Part shown: in pieces, positions 34,081-43,040 of the stretch
How positions within the stretch are numbered: the stretch's first letter is position 1
Layout of the letters: each line of letters starts with the position of its first letter
From: Colwellia marinimaniae
Lineage (GTDB): Bacteria; Pseudomonadota; Gammaproteobacteria; Enterobacterales; Alteromonadaceae
Direction: 5' to 3'
DNA: 64,000 nt
NCBI RefSeq assembly: GCF_002207865.1
Contig: NZ_BDQM01000011.1
Location: forward strand, 55,745 to 119,744
Made by a program: the position numbers and the translations under genes
The notes under the pieces: model-generated
Database searches by the model: none
Seen by the model: the letters and a program-made list of their open reading frames with translations, nothing else
Told to the model about the DNA's origin: nothing

Positions 34081-34578
34081 TTAATCTGCTACGCTTATCG
34101 TTTGCGCCACATAAGCTTTAGTGCCCCACAATGGCACTGTTGACAGGCTATGTTTAAAACTGCCAGAGGTTTCTTTAGTGGCATAAGACAAATACATTAA
34201 GGTTTGATTTTTAGCGTCAAAAATACGTCTTACTTTCATGGTTTTTAAAAATATACTTTTAGATTTTTTAAAGACTACTTCGCCAGACTTACTTTTATCT
34301 ATTTTGGCAATCATTACCGAGCTAATTAGGCCGGTTTGACGACACGATATTGAACTATCACTGGGATCCGATAAGCTAAAAGTGTCTTCAACATTTGCTA
34401 TGTGACAAGTAACACCTGGCACAAGCGGGTCAATTAACGTATTGATCTTTATGTCTTTTAACGTAAACATACCTAAAGAAATATCACCGACTTCATCCTT
34501 TGATAGGCTATTTATTATGAATAAAGTGATAACTAATAAGATGAAGATCGAGCCGTAAATTTTTATTTTTTTTAACAT
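34081..34578 (-). CDS. creA: CreA family protein
   Basis: Start chosen at the ATG at 34576-34578 (MLKKIKIYGSIFILL), with GGA 7 nt upstream; ATG 34590 is an alternative and the longer frame has no support. About 165 aa. N-terminal membrane anchor or signal (IYGSIFILLVITLFIINS), then the CreA domain: ISLGMFTLKDIKINTLIDPLVPGVTCHIANVED, DSSISCRQTG, VFKKSKSIFLKTMKVRRIFDAKNQTLMYLSYATK, TVPLWG. The two Cys (VTCH, ISCRQ) are conserved. Periplasmic protein of unknown function, found as a single gene in many proteobacteria. Confidence 0.82.
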   Translation of the reverse strand: MLKKIKIYGSIFILLVITLFIINSLSKDEVGDISLGMFTLKDIKINTLIDPLVPGVTCHIANVEDTFSLSDPSDSSISCRQTGLISSVMIAKIDKSKSGEVVFKKSKSIFLKTMKVRRIFDAKNQTLMYLSYATKETSGSFKHSLSTVPLWGTKAYVAQTISVAD

Positions 34579-34590
34579 GTTAATGTCCAT

Positions 34591-35532
34591 TTGAATGGTT
34601 ATTTTATCACTGTCACGGATGCTTGAAATGACAATGAAGTGAGTAAACGATTTCTCGCCCCCCAAGGCAGGCTAGATATTAACTGGCATTGCTCTTAGTT
34701 AAAATAAAAAACTTTATAACGGCTAAGGTTTTCAGCCCTAGCATATCCGATAGTTACTGACTTAAACGCTTAAACGGGCTTTGGTTAGCGCTTTTACCTT
34801 CCAAGGTGCTGTTCTAACGCTTGTGACTGATGCACCAAGATATAAGGTAGAACTACATGGTAACTATATGATAACTATGGTAAGTATTGTTGTTTTTATA
34901 CAATAAAACATGTAATTAAACCTTTAATCAAACCTTTAATCAAACCTTTAATCAAATAATGGTGAGTGCATGTTTGGCCCACCTTTTGTCTTGGAGTAAA
35001 ACAATGCGCTTTGCCGCCGCAGTTGCGGTCAACCGGTTAAGTAAAGTACTTACCGCGGATAGTGGTTTAGGGGAAATCCCAACGCAATTTCTTGGCAGGT
35101 CATGGAAACATGTTGAGCATTACTGGCAGCGCTCACCTATGTTGTCATTATTTATTATGGTGACAACATGATAGCGACTTAACAACCAAGCCGTGACGGA
35201 TTGGTTTTTTAGCTGTTTTTTATTTTAGAAAAATGACTAACTGCCGATAACTCTATATAACTGTTAGTTTTTCATCATATGAAATTAACAGTCCGGCTAT
35301 GGAAAGTATTTTAAAGAATGATTCTGCTTGGTCTATAGTTAATTTGGCTTAGTACATTAATTAAATCAGTTAAAATTATTCTTAGTAGCTATATACCCAA
35401 ACTAGATGAAGATGCAGCTTCAAGTAGCTTGGGGTATATGTAGCCGGATGTTGTTAAGTTATTGTAAATTTTTAGTTCTTATTTTAGTCCCAGTATCAAT
35501 TCGCTTTTACTTTCAAAGGAAGAGATTTATCT
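34591..35532. other. Long non-coding stretch with tandem and palindromic repeats
   Basis: Holds a 12-bp tandem repeat (AAACCTTTAATC, three copies, 34918-34953), an unsupported 55-70-codon frame at 34959-35171 that I could not match to any family, a hairpin with T-run (35187-35213, AACCAA/TTGGTT) and the 49-bp palindrome at 35391-35439. The chemoreceptor promoter is expected near its right end. Confidence 0.5.
35391..35439. repeat. 49-bp imperfect palindrome (dispersed repeat)
   Basis: Begins ATATACCCAAACTA and ends TAGCTTGGGGTATAT, with GAAGATGCAGCTTC in the centre. Similar sequences are at 28410-28470 and at both ends of 41179-41442. Likely a mini transposable or REP-like element common in this genome. 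Confidence 0.65.
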
Positions 35533-37458
35533 ATGTTGAATTTAACTATTCGCCGTAAAGTTGTACTTACCACATTGACTGCCGTGGTGCTATCTATTGT
35601 CATCGTTAGTGCTTTCGCCCTTAGCTCAAGTCGTGCCATTATTTTGGAAGCCGCCATTGAAAGAGAATTACCAGCAGCACTGGGTGAGGTTGCCAATGAT
35701 TTAAAGGCACATTTGCTGTTACCTATTACGGTATCGCAGACCATGTCGACTAACCTTTATACTCAGCAGTTTATTGCTAATGGTGAGCAAAGAGGTGAGC
35801 AGCAACAAGTTACCTCTTATTTAAAAAATATTCAGCGTGAATTTGATACCATTAGCGCTTTTATCGTCTCAGCCAACACCGGTCACTACTTCACCCAAGG
35901 TGGACTTTTTAAAACCTTATCGCGACAAAATAATAATGATCAATGGTTTTATAATTTTATCAATAGTGGCAAGCAATATGAACTTGCTCTAGATATAGAT
36001 GAACAAACCAATATCCCCACCTTATTTATTAATTACTTAATGAGAGTCTCAGGTGAGCCTAGCGCTGTAGTGGGGGTGGGTTTATCATTAGAGAATATGG
36101 CGCAAACTATTAGCCAATACCGTATTGCAAAAACGGGTAAGGTCTTTTTAGTTGATGAGCAGGGTAAAATAAAACTTCATCCGAATACCCAACAAATTGG
36201 CAAGTCTTTGGCTGATATCGGCGTTGAAAATAGCCAAAGTTTGTTATCGAAAGCACAATTTACCTCAACTGAGTTTACCCGCAACGGGGTAACAACCCTT
36301 ATGGCAAGTCGCTATATTGACAATATAGGCTGGTATATCGTGGCAGAGGTTCCCAAAGAAGAGGTACTTGGTGCATTAACTCAAGCAACTTGGAAACTCG
36401 TTATGATGGGGCTAATTATTGCGGTAATTTCTGCCTTGGTCAGTACTTTGCTAATCTCTCGGTTAATTTCGCCCTTTGGTCAGTTGGCTGATATGTTGGC
36501 CGAAATTGGTGAAGGTGGTGGCGACTTAACCCGTCGTTTAGATGATTCACGTCAAGACGAAGTAGGTACTATGGCAAGGGGGTATAATCAATTTGTTAGC
36601 CATTTAAGCGAAATAATGCAACAGGTTTCAAATACCGGTAATGAACTTGCGGTTGCCATTGACGAAATAGACTCACAAGCTAAATCAATGGAAGCTGAAA
36701 TTAATGAGCAAGTGAGCCGCGTTGAGCAAATTGCCACGGCGATGCATGAGATGGGTATGACCGCAGAAGAGATTGCCGGCAGTGCTAATAATGCCGCGCA
36801 AAGTGCACAATCTGCTGATGCAACGGTGCAGCAAGGTAACGACTCGGTGGTACAAACCATCTCTAGTGTTTCAGCGATGAGTGAACAGCTCATCTCTACC
36901 AGTGCTATGATCACACAATTGGCGGAAGACGCCCGCTCTATTGATACAGTTGTTGAAGTAATACGTAGTGTTTCTGAGCAAACTAACTTGTTGGCCCTTA
37001 ATGCCGCTATTGAAGCTGCCCGTGCTGGCGAACAAGGACGAGGTTTTGCCGTGGTTGCAGATGAAGTCAGGACCTTGGCATCACGCAGTCATGATTCGAC
37101 CGAAGAGATCAGAAGTATTATTGAAAAACTTCAAGCTAAAACAGAAGAGGTGGTTGCCGCGATTGCTCAAAGCACAGAGCTCAGTACTAACAGTCAAACC
37201 GAGGCGAGTAACTCAGGTAAACACTTAAAAAGTATTTCAGCAAGTATCGCTATTATGAATGAGATGAATTTGCAAATTGCTACGGCGACAGGAGAGCAAT
37301 CGAATGTGGTCGGTGAAATTAATCCTCATGTTAGTGCCGTTGCTGATATTTCGCGCGCCAATAGCCAGATAGTGCAGCAAACCTCTATTGCTTGTAGTGA
37401 GCTTAGAGAGAAAGCCATGCATTTAAATGAGCTAGTATCACGTTTTAAGTTTAATTAA
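35533..37458 (+). CDS. Methyl-accepting chemotaxis protein with Cache sensor
   Basis: The product is 641 aa. TM1 about 10-32; periplasmic Cache domain about 35-280 (WFYNFINSGKQYELALDIDEQTNIPTLFINYLMRV...GKVFLVDEQGKIKLHPNTQQIG...GWYIVAEVPKEEVLG); TM2 about 288-312; HAMP about 313-365; cytoplasmic coiled-coil signalling domain with the hairpin tip EQTNLLALNAAIEAARAGEQGRGFAVVADEVRTLASRS. Cache receptors typically bind amino acids or carboxylates; ligand unknown here. AAGGAAGAG ribosome site. No CheA/CheW nearby. Confidence 0.92.
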   Translation: MLNLTIRRKVVLTTLTAVVLSIVIVSAFALSSSRAIILEAAIERELPAALGEVANDLKAHLLLPITVSQTMSTNLYTQQFIANGEQRGEQQQVTSYLKNIQREFDTISAFIVSANTGHYFTQGGLFKTLSRQNNNDQWFYNFINSGKQYELALDIDEQTNIPTLFINYLMRVSGEPSAVVGVGLSLENMAQTISQYRIAKTGKVFLVDEQGKIKLHPNTQQIGKSLADIGVENSQSLLSKAQFTSTEFTRNGVTTLMASRYIDNIGWYIVAEVPKEEVLGALTQATWKLVMMGLIIAVISALVSTLLISRLISPFGQLADMLAEIGEGGGDLTRRLDDSRQDEVGTMARGYNQFVSHLSEIMQQVSNTGNELAVAIDEIDSQAKSMEAEINEQVSRVEQIATAMHEMGMTAEEIAGSANNAAQSAQSADATVQQGNDSVVQTISSVSAMSEQLISTSAMITQLAEDARSIDTVVEVIRSVSEQTNLLALNAAIEAARAGEQGRGFAVVADEVRTLASRSHDSTEEIRSIIEKLQAKTEEVVAAIAQSTELSTNSQTEASNSGKHLKSISASIAIMNEMNLQIATATGEQSNVVGEINPHVSAVADISRANSQIVQQTSIACSELREKAMHLNELVSRFKFN

Positions 37459-37636
37459 TATTAATGGCCTAAATATCCAATAACGTCGTTGCTTTCAATC
37501 ACAATAGCTAGCTATTGCTCAATCAAGCGTCTTGTTTTTGAACATTTATTCTCATTGAATTTAATTGCTTTAACATAAAATTCATTTATTACAGCTTTCT
37601 CTGATAATAAAATTTAAAATATCATCCTACGAAATT

Positions 37637-37672
37637 AAAATGCCAGTCACATTATGACTGGCATTTTTTTGT
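37637..37672. terminator. Bidirectional terminator between chemoreceptor and M13 peptidase genes
   Basis: AAATGCCAGTCA/TGACTGGCATTT stem with T-run on the plus strand and A-run on the other side; both flanking genes converge on it. Confidence 0.85.
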
Positions 37673-37692
37673 CTGCTAAAAGCTAACTATTA

Positions 37693-39753
37693 TTACCAAA
37701 TGCGCACACGCTCATCTTCTGGTAAATAAAGCGCATCACCTGGTTGTACGTCAAAGGCTTTATACCAAGCATCGTGGTTACGTGGCGCTTGTGCACGGAA
37801 ACGTCCTGGTGCATGTGTACCACCACGTAATTGGTTTAACATACTCTTTTCAGTACGTTTTTCTTTCCATACTTGTGCCCATGCTAAGAAGAAACGTTGG
37901 TCACCAGTAACACCGTCAATAATAGGCGCTGCTTTACCATTTAAACTCAATTTATAAGCATGGTAAGCCATGGCTAAGCCACCAACATCACCAATGTTTT
38001 CGCCCAAGCTGTTACGGCCGTTTACAAAGTTATCTGGAATGGCTTCATACTTATTGTATTGCGCCACTAATTGGTCGGTTTTTGCATCAAAAGCGTCCCG
38101 GTCTTCATCAGTCCACCAATTGCGTTGTATACCATTTTCATCAGACTTTGAACCTTGATCATCAAAGCCATGGCCCATCTCATGACCAATTACCGCACCA
38201 ATGGCGCCGTAGTTAACCGCAGCATCGGCCATGGGATCGAAAAATGGCGGTTGTAATATTGCTGCAGGAAAGACAATTTCATTAAATGAACTGTTGTAGT
38301 AGGCGTTAACACGTTGTGGCGTCATACCCCAACGATCACGGTCGGTTTTCTTTAACTCTTTAGCGACGCTATCGGCATGAAAAAATTGACGTAAGTTTTT
38401 AATGTTAGCCATTAAATCATTTTTTAAAATTGTTACCCCGTCAAATTCTTGCCAGACATCAGGGTAACCAATTTTAGGGGTAAATGCGGCAAGCTTAGCA
38501 TGAGCATTCACTTTCGTTGCATCACTCATCCAATCAAGCCCGTCGATACGTTGGCCCAGAGCCGTACGTAAATTTTCAACTAGCTGCGCCATTTGTAACT
38601 TTGAGCTTTCAGGGAAGTAGCGTTCAACATAGACTTTACCAATAGCAAAACCTAATGATTCGGTATCTGACATTTCACCAATAGCACGTTTCCAACGTGG
38701 ACGGGGCTCTTGTTGACCATTTAATTCTTGTCCATAAAAAGCAAAGTTAGCGGCATAAATGTCATCAGACAATAAACCGGCATTGCCACTAATGGTATGA
38801 TAAGTTAAATAATCTTGCCAAACTGCTAGCTTCTCTGAGTTGATTAAAGCAATCATGGCTTTTACCGGCTCAGGCTGAGAAATATTAAGTTGTGGCACTT
38901 TATAACCTGATTGAGCAAAGTAAGTATCCCAGTCAAAGTCAGGGTATTGCTTAGCTAAATCAGCACGTTTTACTTGATTTAAGCTTAAATCACGATTACG
39001 ACGTTTCTCACGTGGCCAGTGTCCTTGGGCTATTTTAGTTTCCAGTGCCAAAACCTGCTCGGCCCGTGCTTGGCCATTTTCAATACCGGCAAAAGCTAGC
39101 ATAGTCGCAATATGTGCTGCATAGGCATTACGGATTTCTTCAAAACGTTCGCTGTCTTCTAAGTAGTAAGAGCGGTCTGGCAGACCTAAACCACCAGCAC
39201 CAATAGACATTTCATATTGGTTTGGATCTAAACGGTTAAACCACATATAGCCACCAATTGGCGACTCGGTTCCCGTTAACCATGCCTGACCAAAAATCTT
39301 GGTTAAATCGTTAGTGTTTTTTACTGCGCTAATTTGAGCTAAAGTCGCCTGAATCGGGCTGATGCCTAATTTATTGACCGCTTCAGTGTCCATATATGCC
39401 TGATAAAAATCCGCAATTAATTGTTCATCGGCGTTGAGATTACTGCGGCTGGTAATATCATCAATAATTTCTTTTACTTGTGCTTCACTGCGCTCAGCTA
39501 AAGCAGTAAAGGCACCAAAACGAGTTTTATCGGCAGGCATAACAAAATTGTCATACCAAGTACCGCTGGCATACATAAAGAAGTCATCACCGGGCTTTAT
39601 TGCTTCATTACGGGCGCTTAAGTCGACACCAAAGCTACCAAGCTCTGCTTTGCTGACGGTAACACTTTTATTGCTGTCATTACTCGCTTCAAACATGCCA
39701 CAACCACCAAGAAAGGTAGCAGCCAAGGCAATGGCTATCAAAGATTTTTTCAT
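37693..39753 (-). CDS. M13-family metallopeptidase lipoprotein (PepO/neprilysin-like)
   Basis: The product is 686 aa. Lipoprotein signal MKKSLIAIALAATFLGGC with lipobox LGGC (C18). M13 N-terminal helical domain follows (LDLSARNEAIKPGDDFFMYASGTWYDN, the second segment being family-typical). Zinc site HEMGH near residues 522-526 (AVIGHEMGHGFDDQG) and the third ligand in ENIGD (SLGENIGDVGGLAMAYHAYK). C-terminal VRIW is the usual CxxW/VRIW end. Degrades oligopeptides in the periplasm or at the outer membrane; could help supply peptides for the POT carrier encoded downstream. Single-gene transcript. Confidence 0.93.
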   Translation of the reverse strand: MKKSLIAIALAATFLGGCGMFEASNDSNKSVTVSKAELGSFGVDLSARNEAIKPGDDFFMYASGTWYDNFVMPADKTRFGAFTALAERSEAQVKEIIDDITSRSNLNADEQLIADFYQAYMDTEAVNKLGISPIQATLAQISAVKNTNDLTKIFGQAWLTGTESPIGGYMWFNRLDPNQYEMSIGAGGLGLPDRSYYLEDSERFEEIRNAYAAHIATMLAFAGIENGQARAEQVLALETKIAQGHWPREKRRNRDLSLNQVKRADLAKQYPDFDWDTYFAQSGYKVPQLNISQPEPVKAMIALINSEKLAVWQDYLTYHTISGNAGLLSDDIYAANFAFYGQELNGQQEPRPRWKRAIGEMSDTESLGFAIGKVYVERYFPESSKLQMAQLVENLRTALGQRIDGLDWMSDATKVNAHAKLAAFTPKIGYPDVWQEFDGVTILKNDLMANIKNLRQFFHADSVAKELKKTDRDRWGMTPQRVNAYYNSSFNEIVFPAAILQPPFFDPMADAAVNYGAIGAVIGHEMGHGFDDQGSKSDENGIQRNWWTDEDRDAFDAKTDQLVAQYNKYEAIPDNFVNGRNSLGENIGDVGGLAMAYHAYKLSLNGKAAPIIDGVTGDQRFFLAWAQVWKEKRTEKSMLNQLRGGTHAPGRFRAQAPRNHDAWYKAFDVQPGDALYLPEDERVRIW

Positions 39754-40190
39754 GAAATTGTTCTCTTTTTAAATTGATTTTTGTAGTTATCTACTAACTG
39801 GCTGTCGTTAATTAGTTAGCCAAGTAAATAGCGATATTTAAACAAGCAGCTTAACTTTTGTTTTTATAGGTTATGCTTGTATTAGCTGCTTTATAACATT
39901 CTTGCTTTTTCATGAGCAGCCAATATTTATCGGCTTACCCTAGCATTCTTAACCCTACCATTTTCTCGTATGTTAAAAAAATGTCAACTAGGATGCGTTT
40001 AACGGTAGGGTTTATTCGATGAGATTATTGTCACAGCAACTTTACACCCTGGTTTCGTGCGGTAATGAAAACAAACATGGTCATGCAAGTTTGTTGTTAA
40101 TAAAGTTACCTTCTGCTAAATGAATTTTGCAATTATTGCTTTGGCTAGGTATAAAGGCGACCACGATTTATTATTTTATGAGTTAGTTTA
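39754..40190. other. Intergenic region with inverted repeat
   Basis: No gene seen. AACCCTACC (39951-39959) and GGTAGGGTT (40004-40012) are inverted with a 44-nt spacer. It must contain the M13 peptidase promoter and that of PAP2. Confidence 0.45.
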
Positions 40191-40715
40191 GTGAAGACGT
40201 TTTTATTGCTATTGTTATTCCTTATCGTCGGTCCAGTGCTGGCAAAGTCTAACCTGGAAAAGTCAGGTGATATTATCCACTTACTTTTACCAGCCACGGC
40301 CTTAACTGCCAGCTTAGTGATAGAGGATAACTATCAAGGTAGTTGGCAGCTTATTAAGTCAGGGCTAGTGTCTCGTGTGGCAGTGGAAGGGCTCAAGTTC
40401 ACTGTAGAGAAAGACAGACCTGACGGCTCTGGGGACGATTCATTGCCTTCAGGTCATACCGCCGATAGTTTTGCCGCGGCAACATTTATTCAACAGCGTT
40501 ATGGCTGGCAATGGGGAATTCCCGCTTATATTGGCGCAACTTTTGTTGGCTATAGTCGCGTACAAAGTAATAAACACTATGCGGTAGATGTATTAGCTGG
40601 CGCTGCTATTGGTGTTATTTCAGGGCTATATTTTACCGAACCTTACTCGGGTATTACCATTTTACCTACCGCTAGCCTTGGTCATTATGGCTTGAGTTTT
40701 AGCGGCACTTTTTAA
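40191..40715 (+). CDS. PAP2-family phosphatase
   Basis: Starts with GTG; 174 aa with signal peptide (1-18, VLA). The acid-phosphatase triad is present: KFTVEKDRP (KX6RP), SLPSGHTAD (PSGH) and SRVQSNKHYAVD (SRX5HX3D). The usual six TM helices are shortened; only weak hydrophobic segments remain around GAAIGVISGLYF and the protein ends with aromatic strands (LGHYGLSFSGTF), so it may be periplasmic or outer-membrane associated. Could dephosphorylate lipid phosphates such as undecaprenyl-PP or lipid A; substrate unknown. Probably a transcription unit with the DUF2956 gene 57 nt downstream. Confidence 0.85.
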   Translation: MKTFLLLLLFLIVGPVLAKSNLEKSGDIIHLLLPATALTASLVIEDNYQGSWQLIKSGLVSRVAVEGLKFTVEKDRPDGSGDDSLPSGHTADSFAAATFIQQRYGWQWGIPAYIGATFVGYSRVQSNKHYAVDVLAGAAIGVISGLYFTEPYSGITILPTASLGHYGLSFSGTF

Positions 40716-40771
40716 CGATTAATATTAAAATATTAAAATATCAAAAAAACAAATAAGAGTAGCAGCAAACA

Positions 40772-41095
40772 ATGACGAATAAAGTATCAAAAGAAACCCA
40801 AGAGCAAGCCCTAAAAGTGGCCACGGGCAGACAAAAAAAAGGCCAAAGCAAAGAACAAACTAAACTTATTGCCCAAGGCATTGAAAAGGGTATTAGTGAA
40901 TATAAAAAGCTGCAAAGTAAAAAGTCTCGTGAGCGAGATAAAGACCGTAAGCAACAAATAAAGCAAAAACAGAGATCAGCACAAGAGCTAAGTGGTTTGG
41001 GTGAGTCAACAGAAGTTAAAAAGTCTAATAAACTCCCTTGGCTCTTATTAGGCTTAAGTTGGCTGGGTTTTATTAGCTACTTATTGCTTAGCTAA
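40772..41095 (+). CDS. DUF2956 family protein
   Basis: The product is 107 aa. Strongly basic helical N-terminal 80 residues (KETQEQALKVATGRQKKGQSKEQTKLIAQGIEKGISEYKKLQSKKSRERDK) and one C-terminal TM helix (LPWLLLGLSWLGFISYLLL), matching DUF2956. A tail-anchored inner-membrane protein of unknown function restricted to gammaproteobacteria. Confidence 0.85.
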   Translation: MTNKVSKETQEQALKVATGRQKKGQSKEQTKLIAQGIEKGISEYKKLQSKKSRERDKDRKQQIKQKQRSAQELSGLGESTEVKKSNKLPWLLLGLSWLGFISYLLLS

Positions 41096-41178
41096 TGCCC
41101 TTCCGGGCCATGTTAGCCTGAACACTAAGCTAGGCTCAGCGTTAAGGCGGTTTGTCCATGCCAAGGGTTCAGCTCGCA

Positions 41179-41442
41179 TATACCCGATACCAATCAAAGT
41201 GCAGGATTTTAGTGGGAATTAAAATCGCTTTAGGCAAGGGAAATAATTGAAGCATAGTCATTATATGGTTTAATTATTTAACGCTGTATAAAGTCATTTT
41301 AAATCCATCGAAGAAGTGTTTGAGCAACATCACTTCATCGTTGCTATGATTTATAAGGGAATAACCATTATTTCATCATAGCGCCTTGAATTGAAATTGA
41401 TCAAGCACTCCAAAACATGCATCTTGAATGGGAACGGGTATA
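41179..41442. mobile_element. MITE-like element with imperfect 30-bp terminal inverted repeats
   Basis: The 264-bp segment begins TATACCCGATACCAATCAAAG and ends, read in reverse complement, TATACCCGTTCCCATTCAAG; roughly 30 bp of each end are related. It has no coding capacity and abuts the IS66 relic directly at 41443. Similar ends occur at 28410-28470 and 35391-35439. Confidence 0.6.
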
Positions 41443-41584
41443 ACGCTACCTGGTCAAATGTTTAGAAGAACTCAGTCAACCCGAGCCTGACATAGAATCA
41501 TTGCAACCTTGGGATCTAAAAACTCGGTGCCAATCCGAAGACGGACACAAAAAGCCCCGTAAAAACGGAGCTTTCTCTTTTTGA
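41443..41584 (+). pseudogene. IS66-family transposase, C-terminal relic
   Basis: The plus strand encodes RYLVKCLEELSQPEPDIESLQPWDLKTR. The Y-L-x-x-x-L-E-E-L, D-I-E-S-L-x-P-W pattern is the conserved C-terminus of IS66 transposases. Everything upstream is replaced by the mini-element. It marks mobile DNA on the right flank of the deaminase gene that follows. Confidence 0.55.
41548..41581 (-). terminator. Terminator downstream of the DapA-family gene
   Basis: AAAGCCCCGT/ACGGAGCTTT hairpin with T-rich flanks on both strands; on the minus strand it follows the deaminase stop codon by about 20 nt. Confidence 0.65.
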
Positions 41585-41597
41585 ATATTTGCAAGGA

Positions 41598-42569
41598 TCA
41601 GTCTATTAAATCCAGAAGTTCAAGTCTTTCTTTTGCTAGACTATATCTTGCGCGGACATCATCAATTTGCTGTTGAGTTAATTTCTTACCAAAGGTACGA
41701 AGCCCTCCATCGGCATCATTATGATGAATTCCCATAGCAAACTTAAGATATTCCATAAGCAGCGGCTGAGCATCAAGATATGATATGGAATTCATGGCCT
41801 GAGAAATTTTGTTTGCCTCAGCCCATTCTCCTTTTAAAACATACTCTTGCATAGTAATACTTGCTTTTGGGAAGATAGTACCTACACCTGTAATCCCACC
41901 GCATGCTCCTGCAAGTCCTGCATGTACAGTTACAGTGTCAACACCTGCCAAAATTTTTAAATCTTTGTTCTCTAACATCAGCGTTTCAATAGTTGAAACA
42001 TCTGTAGTCGATATTTTAAGAGCAGTTACTTCAGGTAGAACAGAAAGTCTTCTAAGAACATCAGTTGAGAGCGCATGATAGCCGGCTGCATCAGGGTTGT
42101 TATAAGGCATAATTGTTACGCCTGCCTCTTTTGCAGTTGCTACAGCAAGCTCATAGTACGCATACATTTCTTCATCAGAAGGAACCGCCTTAGTTTTTGG
42201 CGGCATGACCATGACTGTATCCACTCCAACCGTTGCGAGTCCTTCAATGATTTTGGCAAGCTCTTCCTTCGTTTCTGCTGCAGCTCCACTGATCAACGGG
42301 ACATTGTATTCTTTAGCAACCTCAGAAAGGCATGTAAGTAAAGCAAGACGCTGTTCGGTGCTCAGGTAGCTATTCTCACCCAGAGTACCTGAAGCGACAA
42401 GTCCGCCCATTCTGCTGCCGCCCTTTCCCTGAGCTTTTAAAACACCTGCAGCCTGTTTTTGTGTTGCATCAAAGTCAATTTCAAGGGCACCGGATTCTGA
42501 CTCTTTTAGCCAGGTAAACACGGCCGGCATAACCGTATATCGCCAATCTGTACTATTTGTTTCCATCAT
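41598..42569 (-). CDS. DapA-family lyase, probable delta1-pyrroline-4-hydroxy-2-carboxylate deaminase
   Basis: The product is 323 aa TIM barrel of the dihydrodipicolinate synthase/N-acetylneuraminate lyase family. Schiff-base Lys K185 (VTALKIST), Tyr Y156 (IMPYNNP) and the substrate loop GTLGEN (61-66). In hydroxyproline catabolism the family member LhpC/HypD deaminates the product of D-hydroxyproline oxidation to alpha-ketoglutarate semialdehyde; the neighbouring epimerase, oxidase and semialdehyde dehydrogenase make this role likely. It has an unusual N-terminal insert (AQGKGGSRMGGLVAS). Flanked by IS66 and IS200-type relics, which suggests acquisition. An operator-like palindrome is 30 nt upstream. 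Confidence 0.8.
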   Translation of the reverse strand: MMETNSTDWRYTVMPAVFTWLKESESGALEIDFDATQKQAAGVLKAQGKGGSRMGGLVASGTLGENSYLSTEQRLALLTCLSEVAKEYNVPLISGAAAETKEELAKIIEGLATVGVDTVMVMPPKTKAVPSDEEMYAYYELAVATAKEAGVTIMPYNNPDAAGYHALSTDVLRRLSVLPEVTALKISTTDVSTIETLMLENKDLKILAGVDTVTVHAGLAGACGGITGVGTIFPKASITMQEYVLKGEWAEANKISQAMNSISYLDAQPLLMEYLKFAMGIHHNDADGGLRTFGKKLTQQQIDDVRARYSLAKERLELLDLID

Positions 42570-42598
42570 ATTTTCTCTTGTTTAAAAACCACATTGAA

Positions 42599-42612
42599 TA
42601 TTGAATACATTA
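42599..42612. promoter_or_regulatory. Degenerate GntR-type operator
   Basis: TATTGAATACATTA, 12 of 14 positions shared with TATTGTATACAATA at 62187-62200. Positioned about 30 nt upstream of the deaminase start codon. Confidence 0.4.
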
Positions 42613-42626
42613 TACCATTTAAATTA

Positions 42627-42917
42627 CCTCAGGCAAAGCCGGAGGATTATTGGCTTACGCCCAAAGCGTATTACATGCCAAACTTCAGTTGCTCCCGGAA
42701 CTCATCTTTTTTCTGTTGATTTGGGATATATACCCGTTACCATACTTTCATCCAACCCTACTGTTGAAACAAAATACCCTCTAGGCCCAAAAGTTTTCTC
42801 CATTGAAGTTGCGCTGCCTACCTCTGAAGTTTTTTGCTATCGAGATCGCACTTTTACCTTTAGCTAATTCAGAAAAGTTTCACCTAAATGTTTTCTTATC
42901 GCACCATAAATCAATTT
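42627..42917 (-). pseudogene. IS200/IS605-family transposase (TnpA) relic
   Basis: The minus strand carries, in three shifting frames, KLIYGAIRKHLGETF, KGKSAISIAKNFRGRQRNFNGENFW, then RGYFVSTVGLDESMVTG and EFREQLKFG. These are consecutive blocks of the IS200/IS605 Y1 transposase (G-K-S-A-I-x-I-A-x-x-F-x-G-R-x-x-N-F, F-W-A-R-G-Y-F-V-S-T-V-G-x-D). The catalytic H-x-H region is deleted and several frameshifts are present. A hairpin typical of IS200 ends (CCTCAGG/CCGGAGG, 42627-42645) lies at its distal end. Confidence 0.75.
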
Positions 42918-43040
42918 TTGCCGTTGAATTTTCCCTATTCAGTCAGCGTTCTGTGAGATTTTATACAAGTGATTTAGTTTTGTCAGGATTTTCAAAAATG
43001 AACGGTTCAATTTTTACTGTCGCAGTTGCCTGAGTTAATG

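Noticed and set aside
34959..35171. 70-codon plus-strand frame
   Set aside because: Has GGAG before an internal ATG, but no recognisable domain, and lies among repeats; kept as an unsupported frame in the intergenic entry.
36588..36914. 108-codon antisense frame in chemoreceptor gene
   Set aside because: Mirror of the coiled-coil signalling domain, rich in Ala/Ser/Cys as expected for an antisense frame.
42601..43033. Two plus-strand frames of 76-88 codons
   Set aside because: They are antisense to the IS200/IS605 TnpA relic.
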